The notes below the pieces were generated by a model. It had not been told where the DNA came from and searched no databases. It saw only the letters and a program-made list of their open reading frames with translations. 64,000 bases of DNA from assembly GCA_016795365.1 (NCBI GenBank), contig JAEUHN010000036.1, positions 157,163 to 221,162 on the forward strand, given 5' to 3'. Source of the stretch: Verrucomicrobiaceae bacterium (GTDB taxonomy: Bacteria > Verrucomicrobiota > Verrucomicrobiia > Verrucomicrobiales > Verrucomicrobiaceae). Made by a program: the position numbers and the translations under genes. This document shows, in pieces, positions 20,243 to 29,390 of this stretch (the stretch's first letter is position 1; every line of letters begins with the position of its first letter).

Positions 20243-20248
20243 TCCGTC

Positions 20249-20271
20249 GTCGCGTCACCCGCTGACGCGAC
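20249..20271 (+). repeat. Hairpin 1 downstream of groEL
   Basis: GTCGCGTC (20249-20256) and GACGCGAC (20264-20271) form a perfect 8-base stem with a 7-base loop, starting seven bases after the groEL stop codon. There is no U-run after it, so it more likely protects the 3' end of the mRNA than terminates transcription. Confidence 0.6.
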
Positions 20272-20283
20272 TTCCAAACTTTC

Positions 20284-20313
20284 CTCAGCGCCGGCCCAAC
20301 CACCGGCGCTGAG
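20284..20313 (+). repeat. Hairpin 2 downstream of groEL
   Basis: CTCAGCGCCGG (20284-20294) pairs perfectly with CCGGCGCTGAG (20303-20313) around an 8-base loop. It is the second of three stems after groEL. No U-run follows. Confidence 0.6.
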
Positions 20314-20346
20314 CGAAATCAAAAACCCCACAGAACACACGAACCA

Positions 20347-20382
20347 AACACCCCGGAGGCGAAAGCCTTCGGGGTGTTTTTG
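20347..20382 (+). terminator. Rho-independent terminator of groESL
   Basis: A 14-base stem (20347-20360 with 20365-20378, one G-U pair) capped by a GAAA tetraloop runs into a T-run ending near 20381. This is a textbook intrinsic terminator. Since glyS converges from the right, it may also serve that strand, because A-residues precede the stem. Confidence 0.85.
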
Positions 20383-20447
20383 TTGGAGGGTTCTCAGACT
20401 AGGAAGGCGGTCAGGCGAAGCGTAAGACTTGGCTCCCGGATCAACAC

Positions 20448-22223
20448 TTACAGCCGCGCCTGCAACCAGCCGAGCAGCTCGCTGATCTGGATACGGTGCT
20501 GGGCGTTGCTGTCGCGTTCGCGGACGGTGACGGTGTTGAGCAGCTCGGGCTTTTCGCCGAGGGTGTCGAAGTCGATGGTCACGCCGAAGGGCGTGCCGGC
20601 TTCGTCTTGGCGTGCGTAACGGCGGCCGATGGAGGCGGTCTCGTCGTAGAAGCAGTTCATGTGCGGCTTGAGCAGCGCATAGACTTCGCGGGCTTTGGCG
20701 ACGAGTTCGGGCTTGTTCTTCAGCAGCGGGAAGACGCCACACTTGATCGGGGCGACGCGCGGATGGAAGCGCAGGACGGTGATGGTCTCGCTCTTGCCTT
20801 TGTCATCGGTCTTCACGGTTTCGTCGAAGGCCTTGGCGATGACGGCCAGCGCCATGCGATCGAGGCCGGCGGAGGGCTCGATGACGTGCGGGACGTAGTT
20901 GCCTTTGAAGAGGCGCTCGAACCAGGCGCGCACATCGGCTTCGGGCATGGGCTCGCCTTTGACCTTGGCTTGCTCGGCAGCGAGGCGCTTCTGGATGAGC
21001 GCTTCCTTTTGCTCGGGCGTGAGCTTGGCGGCGGCGTTCTTGAGGTCTTCGTCGAAGACTTCCTGTGACTTGGTGCTGGCCTGCTGATGGGCGGTCAAAT
21101 CGAAGGCTCCACGCGCGGCGATGCCTTCCAATTCCTCAGTGCCGAAGGGGAACTCGCACAGGATGTCCACGCAGGCGCGGGCGTAGTGCGCGAGGTCGGC
21201 AGGCGTCTGCCAGTAGTATTCCAGCACGTCACCGAGGCCGATGTTCTGGTAGAACTTCGTGCGCTGATCAACCCAGTAACGGTGCCACATTTCCCAGCCC
21301 CAGTTCGGCTGCGGCTCGCTGAGGTCAGCGCCGTCGCTCCACTTCGCGACTTCGCCGGAGATGATCTCCACGGCTTCGTCGGGCTTGATGAAGAACTCGA
21401 GTTCCATCTGCTCGAACTCGCGGCTGCGGAAGGTGAAGTTCTTTGGCGTGACCTCATTGCGGAAGGCCTTGCCAATCTGGCAGATGCCGAAGGGCACCTT
21501 CACGCGACTGGAGTCGAACACGTTCTTGAACTGCGCGAAGATCGCCTGCGCGGTCTCGGGCCGCAGGTAGGTCACATCGGCTTCCGTGGCGGTCGGGCCG
21601 AGGTAGGTGCGCAGCATGAGATTGAACGGACGCGATTCGCCCAGCAAGCCACCGGACTCCGGATGGAAGTCCACGCTGGCGGTGACGACTTCCGTCTTCT
21701 GCTCGCCGAGCAACTCGATCTCCTCGGGCTTGCCTGCAGCGGCACCGGCGTTCTGACCAATCAAGGCACGCACGCGCTTGCGGAAGCTCTCGATGTGCTC
21801 GCCTTGCTTCATCAAGACAGTGATCTGGCGGCTGATGCTCCAGCCAGTCGCGGCCTTCGCGCCGGTGAACTGCATCACAGTGCCTGCCTGGGCTTCGACG
21901 TGGTCCGCACGCACGCGCTTGTTGGTCAGCGAGCACTCGCGCATCATGTCAGCAAACGTATCGACGTGACCCGATGCCTTCCAGATCGCGGGATTCATGA
22001 GGATGCACGCGTCAAGGCCGAGGATGTCCTCGCGATCACGCGTCATTGCACGCCACCAGGCTTCGCGCAGGTTGCGCTTCAGCTCCGCGCCGAGCGGACC
22101 ATAGTCCCACACGCCGCCGCAACCGCCGTAGATCTCGCTGCTCGGATAGATGAAGCCGCGGCGCTTGCAGAGGGAGACGATCTTCTCCATTTGCGCGATG
22201 GGATCTGGCTTGGTGTCGGACAT
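20448..22223 (-). CDS. glyS: Glycyl-tRNA synthetase, alpha2 type
   Basis: Class II glycyl-tRNA synthetase of the dimeric (eukaryote/archaea-like) type, 591 residues. It starts MSDTKPDPIAQMEKIVSLCK, then RRGFIYPSSEIYGGCGGVWD and YGPLGAELKRNL, which are hallmarks of this family. Motif 2 lies in the FGICQIGKAFRNE region and motif 3 near EPSAGLDRMALAVIA. The C-terminal anticodon-binding domain is present. It charges tRNA-Gly. The gene is divergent from the transglutaminase-like gene. Confidence 0.94.
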   Translation of the reverse strand: MSDTKPDPIAQMEKIVSLCKRRGFIYPSSEIYGGCGGVWDYGPLGAELKRNLREAWWRAMTRDREDILGLDACILMNPAIWKASGHVDTFADMMRECSLTNKRVRADHVEAQAGTVMQFTGAKAATGWSISRQITVLMKQGEHIESFRKRVRALIGQNAGAAAGKPEEIELLGEQKTEVVTASVDFHPESGGLLGESRPFNLMLRTYLGPTATEADVTYLRPETAQAIFAQFKNVFDSSRVKVPFGICQIGKAFRNEVTPKNFTFRSREFEQMELEFFIKPDEAVEIISGEVAKWSDGADLSEPQPNWGWEMWHRYWVDQRTKFYQNIGLGDVLEYYWQTPADLAHYARACVDILCEFPFGTEELEGIAARGAFDLTAHQQASTKSQEVFDEDLKNAAAKLTPEQKEALIQKRLAAEQAKVKGEPMPEADVRAWFERLFKGNYVPHVIEPSAGLDRMALAVIAKAFDETVKTDDKGKSETITVLRFHPRVAPIKCGVFPLLKNKPELVAKAREVYALLKPHMNCFYDETASIGRRYARQDEAGTPFGVTIDFDTLGEKPELLNTVTVRERDSNAQHRIQISELLGWLQARL

Positions 22224-22387
22224 GATGAGGCGTGGGTGTTGTTTGCTAATGCTTGCCAGCAGTTCTGGCGAAAAGGGGCGCGAACTACCGGCATCGCATC
22301 GGTTTCAGCAAGCGGAAAGGCGCGCCTGCACGCGCCACTAAACCGATGCGTGCAAATCGAGCCAACCATGCTATCCCCGGCGCGATC

Positions 22388-23614
22388 ATGAAGCTACCCA
22401 CTCTCCTGCTCGCCCTCGCCCTGGCTTGTGGCACTGCTTTGGCAAAGGCCCCGAAAGCCAAGGCCAAGGCCGCCAGACAGCCGACCTACCAGACGTGGTC
22501 CTACACCGATGAGGACTTGTATCCCGGAGCCATCATCTCTGCCGCCACGGTGGACTGGAACACGGACGAGGAGGACGAAGAAGCGGAGATCGGCACCTAC
22601 GGCGATGAGAATGGCTGGCTGGGCATCGTGCTCTACGATGCGCCCAAGGGCGCGAAGGTGACGGTCGAGATCTCGGCGGACGGTGGCTGGATGAAGCCCT
22701 CCACCCTCAGCATTGTCACCGAGGACAATGACGACGAAGTGCTGATCATTCCGAAGGGCATCTTCGACTACGATGCGCTCCGCCAGGTGAAGCAGCAGAA
22801 GCCGGTGAACGTCACGACCAAGGTCACGATCAATGGACAACCTTTGGAGGAAACAACCGAGACCCATCTTCTGCGCAGCGTGAACGAGTGCCCCTTTGCT
22901 GTTTACTATGACGATGATGAGGAGCCGGATGACATTTCTTTCCTGTTCGCTGGCTATGTGAACGAGAACCATCCGTGGATCGATGGCCTGCTGAAGGAAG
23001 CGCTCGCGACGGGCATCGTGGACAGCTTTGACGGCTATCAGAGCGGTGACCGGGACAAGGTGCTGGCCCAGGTCTTTGCCATCTGGCATGTGCTGGAGAA
23101 GCGCGGCCTGAAATACAGCGACATCACGGCCACGCCGCCCAGCAAGACCGTCGCCTCGCAGTATGTGCGCTTCCTGGATGACTCGATCGAGAACAAGCAG
23201 GCCAACTGCGTGGACGGCACGGTGCTCATGGCCTCCATCTTGACCAAGATCAGCCTCAATGCCCACCTCGTGCTCGTTCCCGGGCATTGCTACCTCGCCT
23301 TCGATCTAAAGGAAGACGATGAGACGGGACGCTCCACTGTGGCGCTTGAGACCACCATGCTTGGCACCAAGGAGGTGGACCCTCTCGACAGCCTGACCAA
23401 GCTCTCCGTGAAATCGCGCGCCAAGCTCAATGCCGTCGCCAAGAGCCGCAAGGTGTCCGTCCTGAGCTTCGCCAACGCCTTTGAAGTTGGGACCTCCGAT
23501 TACAAGGAAAATGCCGCCGAGTTCGAAGAGGACGGCGATCCGAACTATGTCCGCGTGTCCATCTCCGACGCTCGCGACCTCGGCATCATGCCCATCTCAG
23601 CGGGGCGAAATTGA
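22388..23614 (+). CDS. Secreted transglutaminase-like protein
   Basis: A 408-residue exported protein. From the ATG at 22388 a signal peptide is clear (MKLPTLLLALALACGTALA). A beta-rich N-terminal half is acidic (TDEEDEEAE). The C-terminal half (about residues 190-330) contains NKQANCVDGTVLMAS and, 30 residues on, VPGHCYLAFDL, giving the Cys and His of a transglutaminase-like/papain fold. It may be a periplasmic peptidase or a non-catalytic relative. The frame extends 45 codons upstream without protein-like sequence. Confidence 0.65.
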   Translation: MKLPTLLLALALACGTALAKAPKAKAKAARQPTYQTWSYTDEDLYPGAIISAATVDWNTDEEDEEAEIGTYGDENGWLGIVLYDAPKGAKVTVEISADGGWMKPSTLSIVTEDNDDEVLIIPKGIFDYDALRQVKQQKPVNVTTKVTINGQPLEETTETHLLRSVNECPFAVYYDDDEEPDDISFLFAGYVNENHPWIDGLLKEALATGIVDSFDGYQSGDRDKVLAQVFAIWHVLEKRGLKYSDITATPPSKTVASQYVRFLDDSIENKQANCVDGTVLMASILTKISLNAHLVLVPGHCYLAFDLKEDDETGRSTVALETTMLGTKEVDPLDSLTKLSVKSRAKLNAVAKSRKVSVLSFANAFEVGTSDYKENAAEFEEDGDPNYVRVSISDARDLGIMPISAGRN

Positions 23615-23654
23615 GTGTCGTCCTCGCAGCGGGAACGCCTTTTGGACGCCCAAC

Positions 23655-24485
23655 TCAGAGCTTCACCACCTTCAGAGCGATGAAGACGGGAAATTCCTCG
23701 GCAGCGCGGTGCTCGCCACGGCTGCGGGAGCCGGGCTGGGAGCGGCGATGGCTGTGGAGTTCTTCGCATTGCGTCACGGCTAGTCCTGCGCCGCCGATAG
23801 CATTCAGATAAACCGACAGCGAGCGGTGGTGGAACCATGTCTGCTCCCCGGTTGCTTGGCCAGGATGCGTCGTGATGGGGATGCTCAGCGGCTGGCTGTA
23901 ACGATCGAGCCGACGATACTGCACCTTCTTTTCCTCATCCCATCCCCAGTGTGACTGGCGCGGGATGCGGAAGCACGGATGCATGAAGATGATCACGGCC
24001 CGGGCTCCGGGTTTGAGCGCTTGCGCGAGGTGGGCGAAGAGCTTGTCGATGGCCTCCAGATCATGCACGGCCATGATGCAGGCGGCGGCATCGAACTTGC
24101 CATCCGCCCAGGTGGCGTTGGTGCACACGTCGGCGATGAGATACTTCACGCGCGGGTCACGCGAACGCTCGCGGGCGGCCATGATGAGCTTGGGCGAGGC
24201 ATCGACGCCGACCACTTCCTGCACGCCCTGCTCGATGAGCAATCGCGCGAGCACGCCCTGGCCGCAGCAGAGGTCGAGCACGCGCTCGCCGGGCTTGGCG
24301 GCCAGCATCTTGAGCGCGGCGGGGAGGATGACGTTCTTGTGATAATCGGAGCCCTCGTCGCCGACGAGCTTGTCATACCACGAGGCCACTTGGTCCCAAC
24401 CTTGCCCCGGACGTGGCTGGGGATGGGAACCGTGCGGCCCGGAGGGACGACGACCGTGGCTAGGTTTGCGGAAGGGTGCGGGCAC
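23655..24485 (-). CDS. Class I SAM-dependent methyltransferase
   Basis: A 276-residue methyltransferase starting from a GTG at 24485. Motif I is RVLDLCCGQGVLARLL (residues about 69-84), followed by VVGVDASPKLI and DAAACIMAVHDLEAI, typical of the methyltransferase 11/25 type. The N-terminal 30 residues are Pro/Gly/His-rich and poorly ordered, so an internal start is possible, although no ATG offers one before the motif. The acceptor is unknown. An AAGG sequence lies upstream of the GTG, and the DUF3500 stop is only five bases away, suggesting co-transcription. Confidence 0.8.
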   Translation of the reverse strand: MPAPFRKPSHGRRPSGPHGSHPQPRPGQGWDQVASWYDKLVGDEGSDYHKNVILPAALKMLAAKPGERVLDLCCGQGVLARLLIEQGVQEVVGVDASPKLIMAARERSRDPRVKYLIADVCTNATWADGKFDAAACIMAVHDLEAIDKLFAHLAQALKPGARAVIIFMHPCFRIPRQSHWGWDEEKKVQYRRLDRYSQPLSIPITTHPGQATGEQTWFHHRSLSVYLNAIGGAGLAVTQCEELHSHRRSQPGSRSRGEHRAAEEFPVFIALKVVKL

Positions 24486-24490
24486 GGGCC

Positions 24491-25537
24491 TTATTTGTTG
24501 TCAGCGTGCTCGGCCTTGTAGTGCTCGGCGAGGATGTCGCGACCAAAGTCACCATCGAAGTCGCGCCACACGCTGTGCACATGGTTTGCGCCGTTCTGCA
24601 CGTTGTCGTATTCGAGGAGGAAGGTCTTGCCTTGCACGCGGTAGTAGTGGGGCTCGCCGCGCTCCTTGCCACCGGCCCAGCCGAAGAAGATCGGGCCGCT
24701 CTTCTCGATGCGCTGCCAGGCTTCATCGGCGATCTCGGGGCGCAGGCGCTCCAGGTATTCGCGGACGATGAGGTGCAGCTGGGCTTTCTGTTCGGCGGTG
24801 AGATCAGAATCCGCGATGCCATCGGGCTTGAGTGGGTTCACCTTGTGCTCGGCGGCGGTGATCATTTCCTTCGGGGCCTCAGTGGCGACGACGGCCTTTT
24901 TCCACTGCTCATCGTTGAGGCTCTTCACCAGCGTGCGGCCCAATTCTTCTTCGTTGTGCATGACGCGCAGGCCTTTCATCGGACCGACCATGACTTCGCC
25001 GGGGTTGGAGCCGAAGAACGAAGGCGTCGCGCGAAGAAACTTGCCGTCCTTGATGGAGAAGTTCATCGACAGGTGGTGGCCTTCGATGCGCCAGCCCCAG
25101 GTGCCGGTGGGGTTCGGGGTGCCGAAGATGCTCACGTAATACTTGCTCGGGTCGCGCTTTTCACGGGTGGCGGCGCGCTTCGATTCATCGGCGGCGGACT
25201 CCATTTCATAGAGCACTTCTTCCAGGCTCATGATCGTCTCTGCCTTCATCATGCCACGATAGCCGAGGCCGCTGGCCATCAAGGCGTGAGCCAGGAGGCG
25301 CTGCTGGTCGGTCATTTCCTTCATTGGCAGGCCCTTGCGCTCGCGGGGGATGAAGTGCCAGTTCTCGCGCTCCTCGTCCTCGAACTTGAACACGGCCTTG
25401 GCGCGTTGTTCCTCCTTGAGCGAGCCGAGGAAGGCATTGGCAAACTCTGCCATCTGCGCGTCCGCATCGTGGGCGCGGACAGGCATGGCGGGCAGAAGGA
25501 GGGCGGCGAGGAGGAGACAGCGAGCGATGGATTTCAT
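24491..25537 (-). CDS. Secreted DUF3500 family protein
   Basis: A 348-residue exported protein of the DUF3500 family. The ATG at 25537 gives a signal peptide (MKSIARCLLLAALLLPAMPVRA). Conserved parts include FEDEERENWHFIPRERKGL, the central WGWRIEGHHLSMNF and, near the C-terminus, NGANHVHSVWRDFDGDFG, both family hallmarks. Function is unknown; the conserved His residues could bind metal. The gene sits just upstream of the methyltransferase and divergent from the DUF1549 gene. Confidence 0.82.
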   Translation of the reverse strand: MKSIARCLLLAALLLPAMPVRAHDADAQMAEFANAFLGSLKEEQRAKAVFKFEDEERENWHFIPRERKGLPMKEMTDQQRLLAHALMASGLGYRGMMKAETIMSLEEVLYEMESAADESKRAATREKRDPSKYYVSIFGTPNPTGTWGWRIEGHHLSMNFSIKDGKFLRATPSFFGSNPGEVMVGPMKGLRVMHNEEELGRTLVKSLNDEQWKKAVVATEAPKEMITAAEHKVNPLKPDGIADSDLTAEQKAQLHLIVREYLERLRPEIADEAWQRIEKSGPIFFGWAGGKERGEPHYYRVQGKTFLLEYDNVQNGANHVHSVWRDFDGDFGRDILAEHYKAEHADNK

Positions 25538-25684
25538 GAGCGTTGGTTTAGGCGATGCCACTGAACGCGCAGAGCGCCAGCGGTTTGTCAGAGCGAAACA
25601 ATCGAGGGCAATTGGCACTTTCCCTGATGAAAGACCAGAGGCACCACCGCGTTTTAGCGGCCCCCAAAACTCGTTCTAACGATT

Positions 25685-27982
25685 ATGAAGACCCCCCTCC
25701 GCCTTGTCACCCTGGGCTTGATCGCCGCCTGCACCCTCGGTCAGGGGCGTGCTGCTGCCATCGACCTCAAGGCCACCGCCGCCAAGATCGATCAACTCGT
25801 CGCCGCCGATCTGGCCAAGCAAAAGATCGAGCCCAACGCCCCTGCCACGGATGAAGTCTTCGTCCGCCGTGTGTATCTCGACGTCGTGGGCCGCATCCCC
25901 ACGCTGAAGGAGACGAACGAATTCTTGCAGAGCACCGACAAGGACAAGCGCACGAAGTTGATCGACACCCTGATCAATAGCGAAGGCTACGTGCAGAACT
26001 TCTTCAACTACTGGAGCGATGTGCTCCGTCTGAAGTCCCAGATGATCGGTGGCGGCCAGAGCGCCTCGGCGGCCTACGCTTACCAAAACTGGCTCAAGGA
26101 CAGCCTGCGTGACAACAAGCCCTTCGACAAGATGGTGCGCGAGATGGTCACCGCCGATGGCAAGACCTATGAGAATGGCGCGGTCGGCTTCTACATCCGC
26201 GACTACAACATGCCGCTGGATAACATGGCGGTGACCACGCAGATCTTCCTCGGCACGAGCATGGTCTGCGCCCAGTGCCACAATCATCCCTTCGATAAGT
26301 GGACGATGATGGACTACTACCAGATGGCCGCTCACACCTACGGGATGACAGGCACCAATGGTCTCACGAATCCCCTGCTCGCCCAAGCAATCTACGGCGG
26401 CGGCGCTCCCAAGAACAAGAAGGCCAAGACGACCCAGACCGTGTCCAAGATGGATCTGCCCGACGGCATGCAGCGCAAGGACATCAGCCGCGCCATGACC
26501 GAGATCCTGCGCCCTCTGCGCTACAACACCGTCCTCGATGAATCCCATCGCCGTGAGCTGAAGCTTCCGCATGATTACAAGTATGACGATGCCAAGCCCA
26601 AGGCCACGATCGAACCCGTGATCCCCGCCGCCTTCTCGAAGGATGGCAAGATCGTCAAAGACAAGCAGTCCCCCGTCGATGCCTACGCTTCCTGGATGAC
26701 GAGCAAGAGCAACCCTCGCTTCACCACCGTGATCGCCAATCGCTTGTGGCGCAAGGTGATGGGCGTGGGCCTCATCGAGCCCGTGGACGAGATCACCGAT
26801 TCCACTGTGCCTAGCAATCCCCAGCTCATGACCTTCCTGGAGGAGACCATGAAGAGCGTGAACTACGACATGAAGGAATACCTTCGCGTCGTGCTCAACA
26901 GCGAAACCTACCAGCGCGCCTCCTACACGAAGGACGTCGAATTGGTCGAGCCCTATCACTTCCAGGGCCCCATCCTGCGCCGAATGTCCGCCGAACAGAT
27001 CTGGGACAGCATGGTCGCTCTCTACAAGCCCAGCCCTGACCAGCCTAACCTCGCCCAGAAGATCGCCGCTGAGACCGCCCTCCGCCGCATTGAATGGCTG
27101 GACCGCGCGCTCAACAGCCTGCCTCCTGAAGAACTCAAGGCCTGTGCTGTGAAGGTCGCCCAGAAGCAACGCGAACTCGCCGACGAAGTCCGCAAGGCTC
27201 AAGAAAGCCTCACCGAGGCCAACAAAAACAAAGACGAAGACGCCATCCGCGCCGCCAAGAAATCCGTGAGCAGCCAGCGCAAGCGCCTCGATGAAGCGGT
27301 CGAGGAGATCGTCTATGATACGGGCTTCAAGCGCTTCGCAGAACTCGCACGCCAGGGCAAGCTGGACGACTTCAGCAAGGACGAGGACTTCGCTCGTGAA
27401 GTCGCCGCTGCCATCAAGGCCAAGAACGGCAAGGACCTCCACATCGACGAGGCCCTCGGCATTCTTGCCAAGCAGCAGCGCGCCCGCGCCGATGAAATCG
27501 CCAAGCAGCGCCGGAAGGCCGACGCCGAGCGTTTCAACGTGAAGCTCAAGAGCGCGGACAATGGCAAGCAGTCCCTCGCCTCCTGGGAGTCGTTCCGCGA
27601 CACGATCTACGTCCGTGCTTCCGACATCCGCAGCCCCGCGCCGAACGGGCACTTCCTGCGCGAGTTCGGTCAGAGTGATCGCGAGATCGTCGAGAACGCG
27701 AATGAAGACGCCAGCGTGGGCCAGGCACTCATGCTTCTCAATGGCAAGACCTTCAGCCATCTCATGAACCCCTACACCGTCATCGCCCGCGCCATGGCTG
27801 GAGCCAAAGAGAAAGGCAGCGATGCCCTTATCGACACCGTCTATCTCGCCCTCATGAGCCGCAAAGCCACCGAGGCCGAGAAGGCCGTGCTTCGGCCCGT
27901 GGCTGACAACGCAGATGCCACCGACCGTGGCGATGTGCTGTGGACCGTGCTCAACACACGCCAGTTCTTCTTCATCCAGTAA
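25685..27982 (+). CDS. Secreted DUF1549/DUF1553 protein
   Basis: A 765-residue exported protein with a signal peptide (MKTPLRLVTLGLIAACTLG), then DUF1549 (VRRVYLDVVGRIPTLKE, FFNYWSDVLR, MVCAQCHNHPFDKW) and DUF1553 (NPRFTTVIANRLWRKVMGVGL). The CAQCH sequence could bind haem. A Lys/Glu-rich helical insertion of about 190 residues lies before the C-terminal part of DUF1553. No N-terminal planctomycete cytochrome domain is present, unlike its counterpart at 44260. It is followed by a DUF1501 gene, the usual pair in Planctomycetes and Verrucomicrobia. The pair is often linked to polysaccharide breakdown, but its reaction is not established. Confidence 0.88.
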   Translation: MKTPLRLVTLGLIAACTLGQGRAAAIDLKATAAKIDQLVAADLAKQKIEPNAPATDEVFVRRVYLDVVGRIPTLKETNEFLQSTDKDKRTKLIDTLINSEGYVQNFFNYWSDVLRLKSQMIGGGQSASAAYAYQNWLKDSLRDNKPFDKMVREMVTADGKTYENGAVGFYIRDYNMPLDNMAVTTQIFLGTSMVCAQCHNHPFDKWTMMDYYQMAAHTYGMTGTNGLTNPLLAQAIYGGGAPKNKKAKTTQTVSKMDLPDGMQRKDISRAMTEILRPLRYNTVLDESHRRELKLPHDYKYDDAKPKATIEPVIPAAFSKDGKIVKDKQSPVDAYASWMTSKSNPRFTTVIANRLWRKVMGVGLIEPVDEITDSTVPSNPQLMTFLEETMKSVNYDMKEYLRVVLNSETYQRASYTKDVELVEPYHFQGPILRRMSAEQIWDSMVALYKPSPDQPNLAQKIAAETALRRIEWLDRALNSLPPEELKACAVKVAQKQRELADEVRKAQESLTEANKNKDEDAIRAAKKSVSSQRKRLDEAVEEIVYDTGFKRFAELARQGKLDDFSKDEDFAREVAAAIKAKNGKDLHIDEALGILAKQQRARADEIAKQRRKADAERFNVKLKSADNGKQSLASWESFRDTIYVRASDIRSPAPNGHFLREFGQSDREIVENANEDASVGQALMLLNGKTFSHLMNPYTVIARAMAGAKEKGSDALIDTVYLALMSRKATEAEKAVLRPVADNADATDRGDVLWTVLNTRQFFFIQ

Positions 27983-28019
27983 CCGGGACCGAGAACCTTT
28001 AACCGAGAACCCCACCTCC

Positions 28020-29315
28020 ATGAACCTCATCAAAGATCCGTTTTCCCGCCGCACCTTCGTCAGCGGCGCAGCCAAGTCCTTCCTCGGCGTCAGCGCCATG
28101 AGCGTGCTCGGCGGCAAAGCCTTCGCCGTGCCCGGCCAGGAAGCCTCGAAGGTCAAGCAGGTCGCCACCGCCCACAACGTCATCTACCTCTACATGACCG
28201 GGGGCATGAGCCACCTCGACACCTTCGATCCCAAGCCGGAGAACAAGGAAGTGATGGGCTTGACCAAGACGATCAAGACCAACGTGGATGGCATACAGCT
28301 CTCCGAGAATCTGCCGCTCGTCGCCCGTCAGATGGACAAAATCGCGCTCATCCGCAGCATGTTCTCCACGCAGGGCGCCCACGAGCAGGGCCAATACTAT
28401 CAGCACACCAGCTACACCCTGCGCAGCAGCATTCGCCACCCTTCCATGGGCGCATGGCTGGAGAAATTCCAGGGCCGTGGCAATCCCACGCTGCCGGGCT
28501 CCGTGATGATCGGCAATGACAGCCGCCACCCCGGTGCGGGCTTCTTCGAGAGCCGCTTCGCCCCGCTCATGATCAATGATCCCGAGGCAGGCATCAACAA
28601 CGTGAAGACCAACCAATGGTTCACCGAGGAGCGCTTCCATGATCGCCTCTCGATAGCCAAGCAGCTCGACAAGCAGTTCGCCGAGACCTACAACGTCAAG
28701 AACGTGCGCGCCTACGCCGACATGTATGACGATGCGCTCAAGATGATGAAGAGCGAAGAGCTGAAGGCCTTCGATCTCAGCAACGAACCCGACGCCTTGC
28801 GCGCGAAGTATGGCAACGATCGCTTCGGCCAGGGCTGTCTGCTTGCCCGTCGTCTCGTCGAGCACGGCGTGCGCTTCGTGGAAGTCAGCTTCGGCAACTG
28901 GGACACGCACAATGCCAACTTCACCCGCGTGCCCGAGCTGTGCGATGAATTGGACTCCGCCCTCAGCACTCTGCTCCAGGACCTCAGCTCCCGCGGCATG
29001 TTGGACAACACACTGGTGGTCCTCGCTACCGAGTTTGGCCGCACACCCGAAGTGAATGCCAATGACGGACGCGATCACCACGCGACCGGCTTCACCACCT
29101 TGCTCGCCGGTGGCGGCGTGCGTGGCGGCCAAGTCTATGGTGCCACCGATGAAGGCGGCAAGAAGGCCATCGACAAGCCCACGAGCATCCCTGACTTTAA
29201 TGCCACGATCGCCTACGCGCTCGGTCTCCCGCTCGATCAAGTGCTCTACTCGCCCAGCAAGCGTCCCTTCACCGTCACGGACAAGGGCAAGCCGATCACG
29301 GAAGTCTTCGCCTGA
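28020..29315 (+). CDS. DUF1501 family secreted protein
   Basis: A 431-residue DUF1501 (sulfatase-like fold) protein. From the ATG at 28020 it has a twin-arginine leader (FSRRTFVSGAAKSFLG). Conserved parts include IYLYMTGGMSHLDTFDPKP, RSMFSTQGAHEQGQ, GVRFVEVSFGNWDTH and LATEFGRTPEVNANDGRDHH. It follows the DUF1549/DUF1553 gene by 37 bases. The two are likely co-exported partners. A strong terminator follows directly. Confidence 0.9.
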   Translation: MNLIKDPFSRRTFVSGAAKSFLGVSAMSVLGGKAFAVPGQEASKVKQVATAHNVIYLYMTGGMSHLDTFDPKPENKEVMGLTKTIKTNVDGIQLSENLPLVARQMDKIALIRSMFSTQGAHEQGQYYQHTSYTLRSSIRHPSMGAWLEKFQGRGNPTLPGSVMIGNDSRHPGAGFFESRFAPLMINDPEAGINNVKTNQWFTEERFHDRLSIAKQLDKQFAETYNVKNVRAYADMYDDALKMMKSEELKAFDLSNEPDALRAKYGNDRFGQGCLLARRLVEHGVRFVEVSFGNWDTHNANFTRVPELCDELDSALSTLLQDLSSRGMLDNTLVVLATEFGRTPEVNANDGRDHHATGFTTLLAGGGVRGGQVYGATDEGGKKAIDKPTSIPDFNATIAYALGLPLDQVLYSPSKRPFTVTDKGKPITEVFA

Positions 29316-29338
29316 TCCTCATCGCCACCGATCCCTCC

Positions 29339-29370
29339 ATGGCGCGACCTTCACCGGTCGCGCCATTTTT
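29339..29370 (+). terminator. Rho-independent terminator after DUF1501 gene
   Basis: ATGGCGCGACC (29339-29349) pairs perfectly with GGTCGCGCCAT (29356-29366) around a 6-base loop, followed by a T-run. It closes the DUF1549-DUF1501 operon before the convergent M56 gene. Confidence 0.85.
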
Positions 29371-29390
29371 GTTTTGGAGAGATCGTTCGG

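Noticed and set aside
21087-22391. A 434-codon plus-strand frame opposite glyS
   Set aside because: Antisense to a clear glycyl-tRNA synthetase; no recognisable protein features.
25676-28183. An 835-codon minus-strand frame opposite the DUF1549/DUF1553 gene
   Set aside because: The plus-strand gene has clear domains and a signal peptide; the antisense product is Gly/His/Ala/Leu-rich without a domain.
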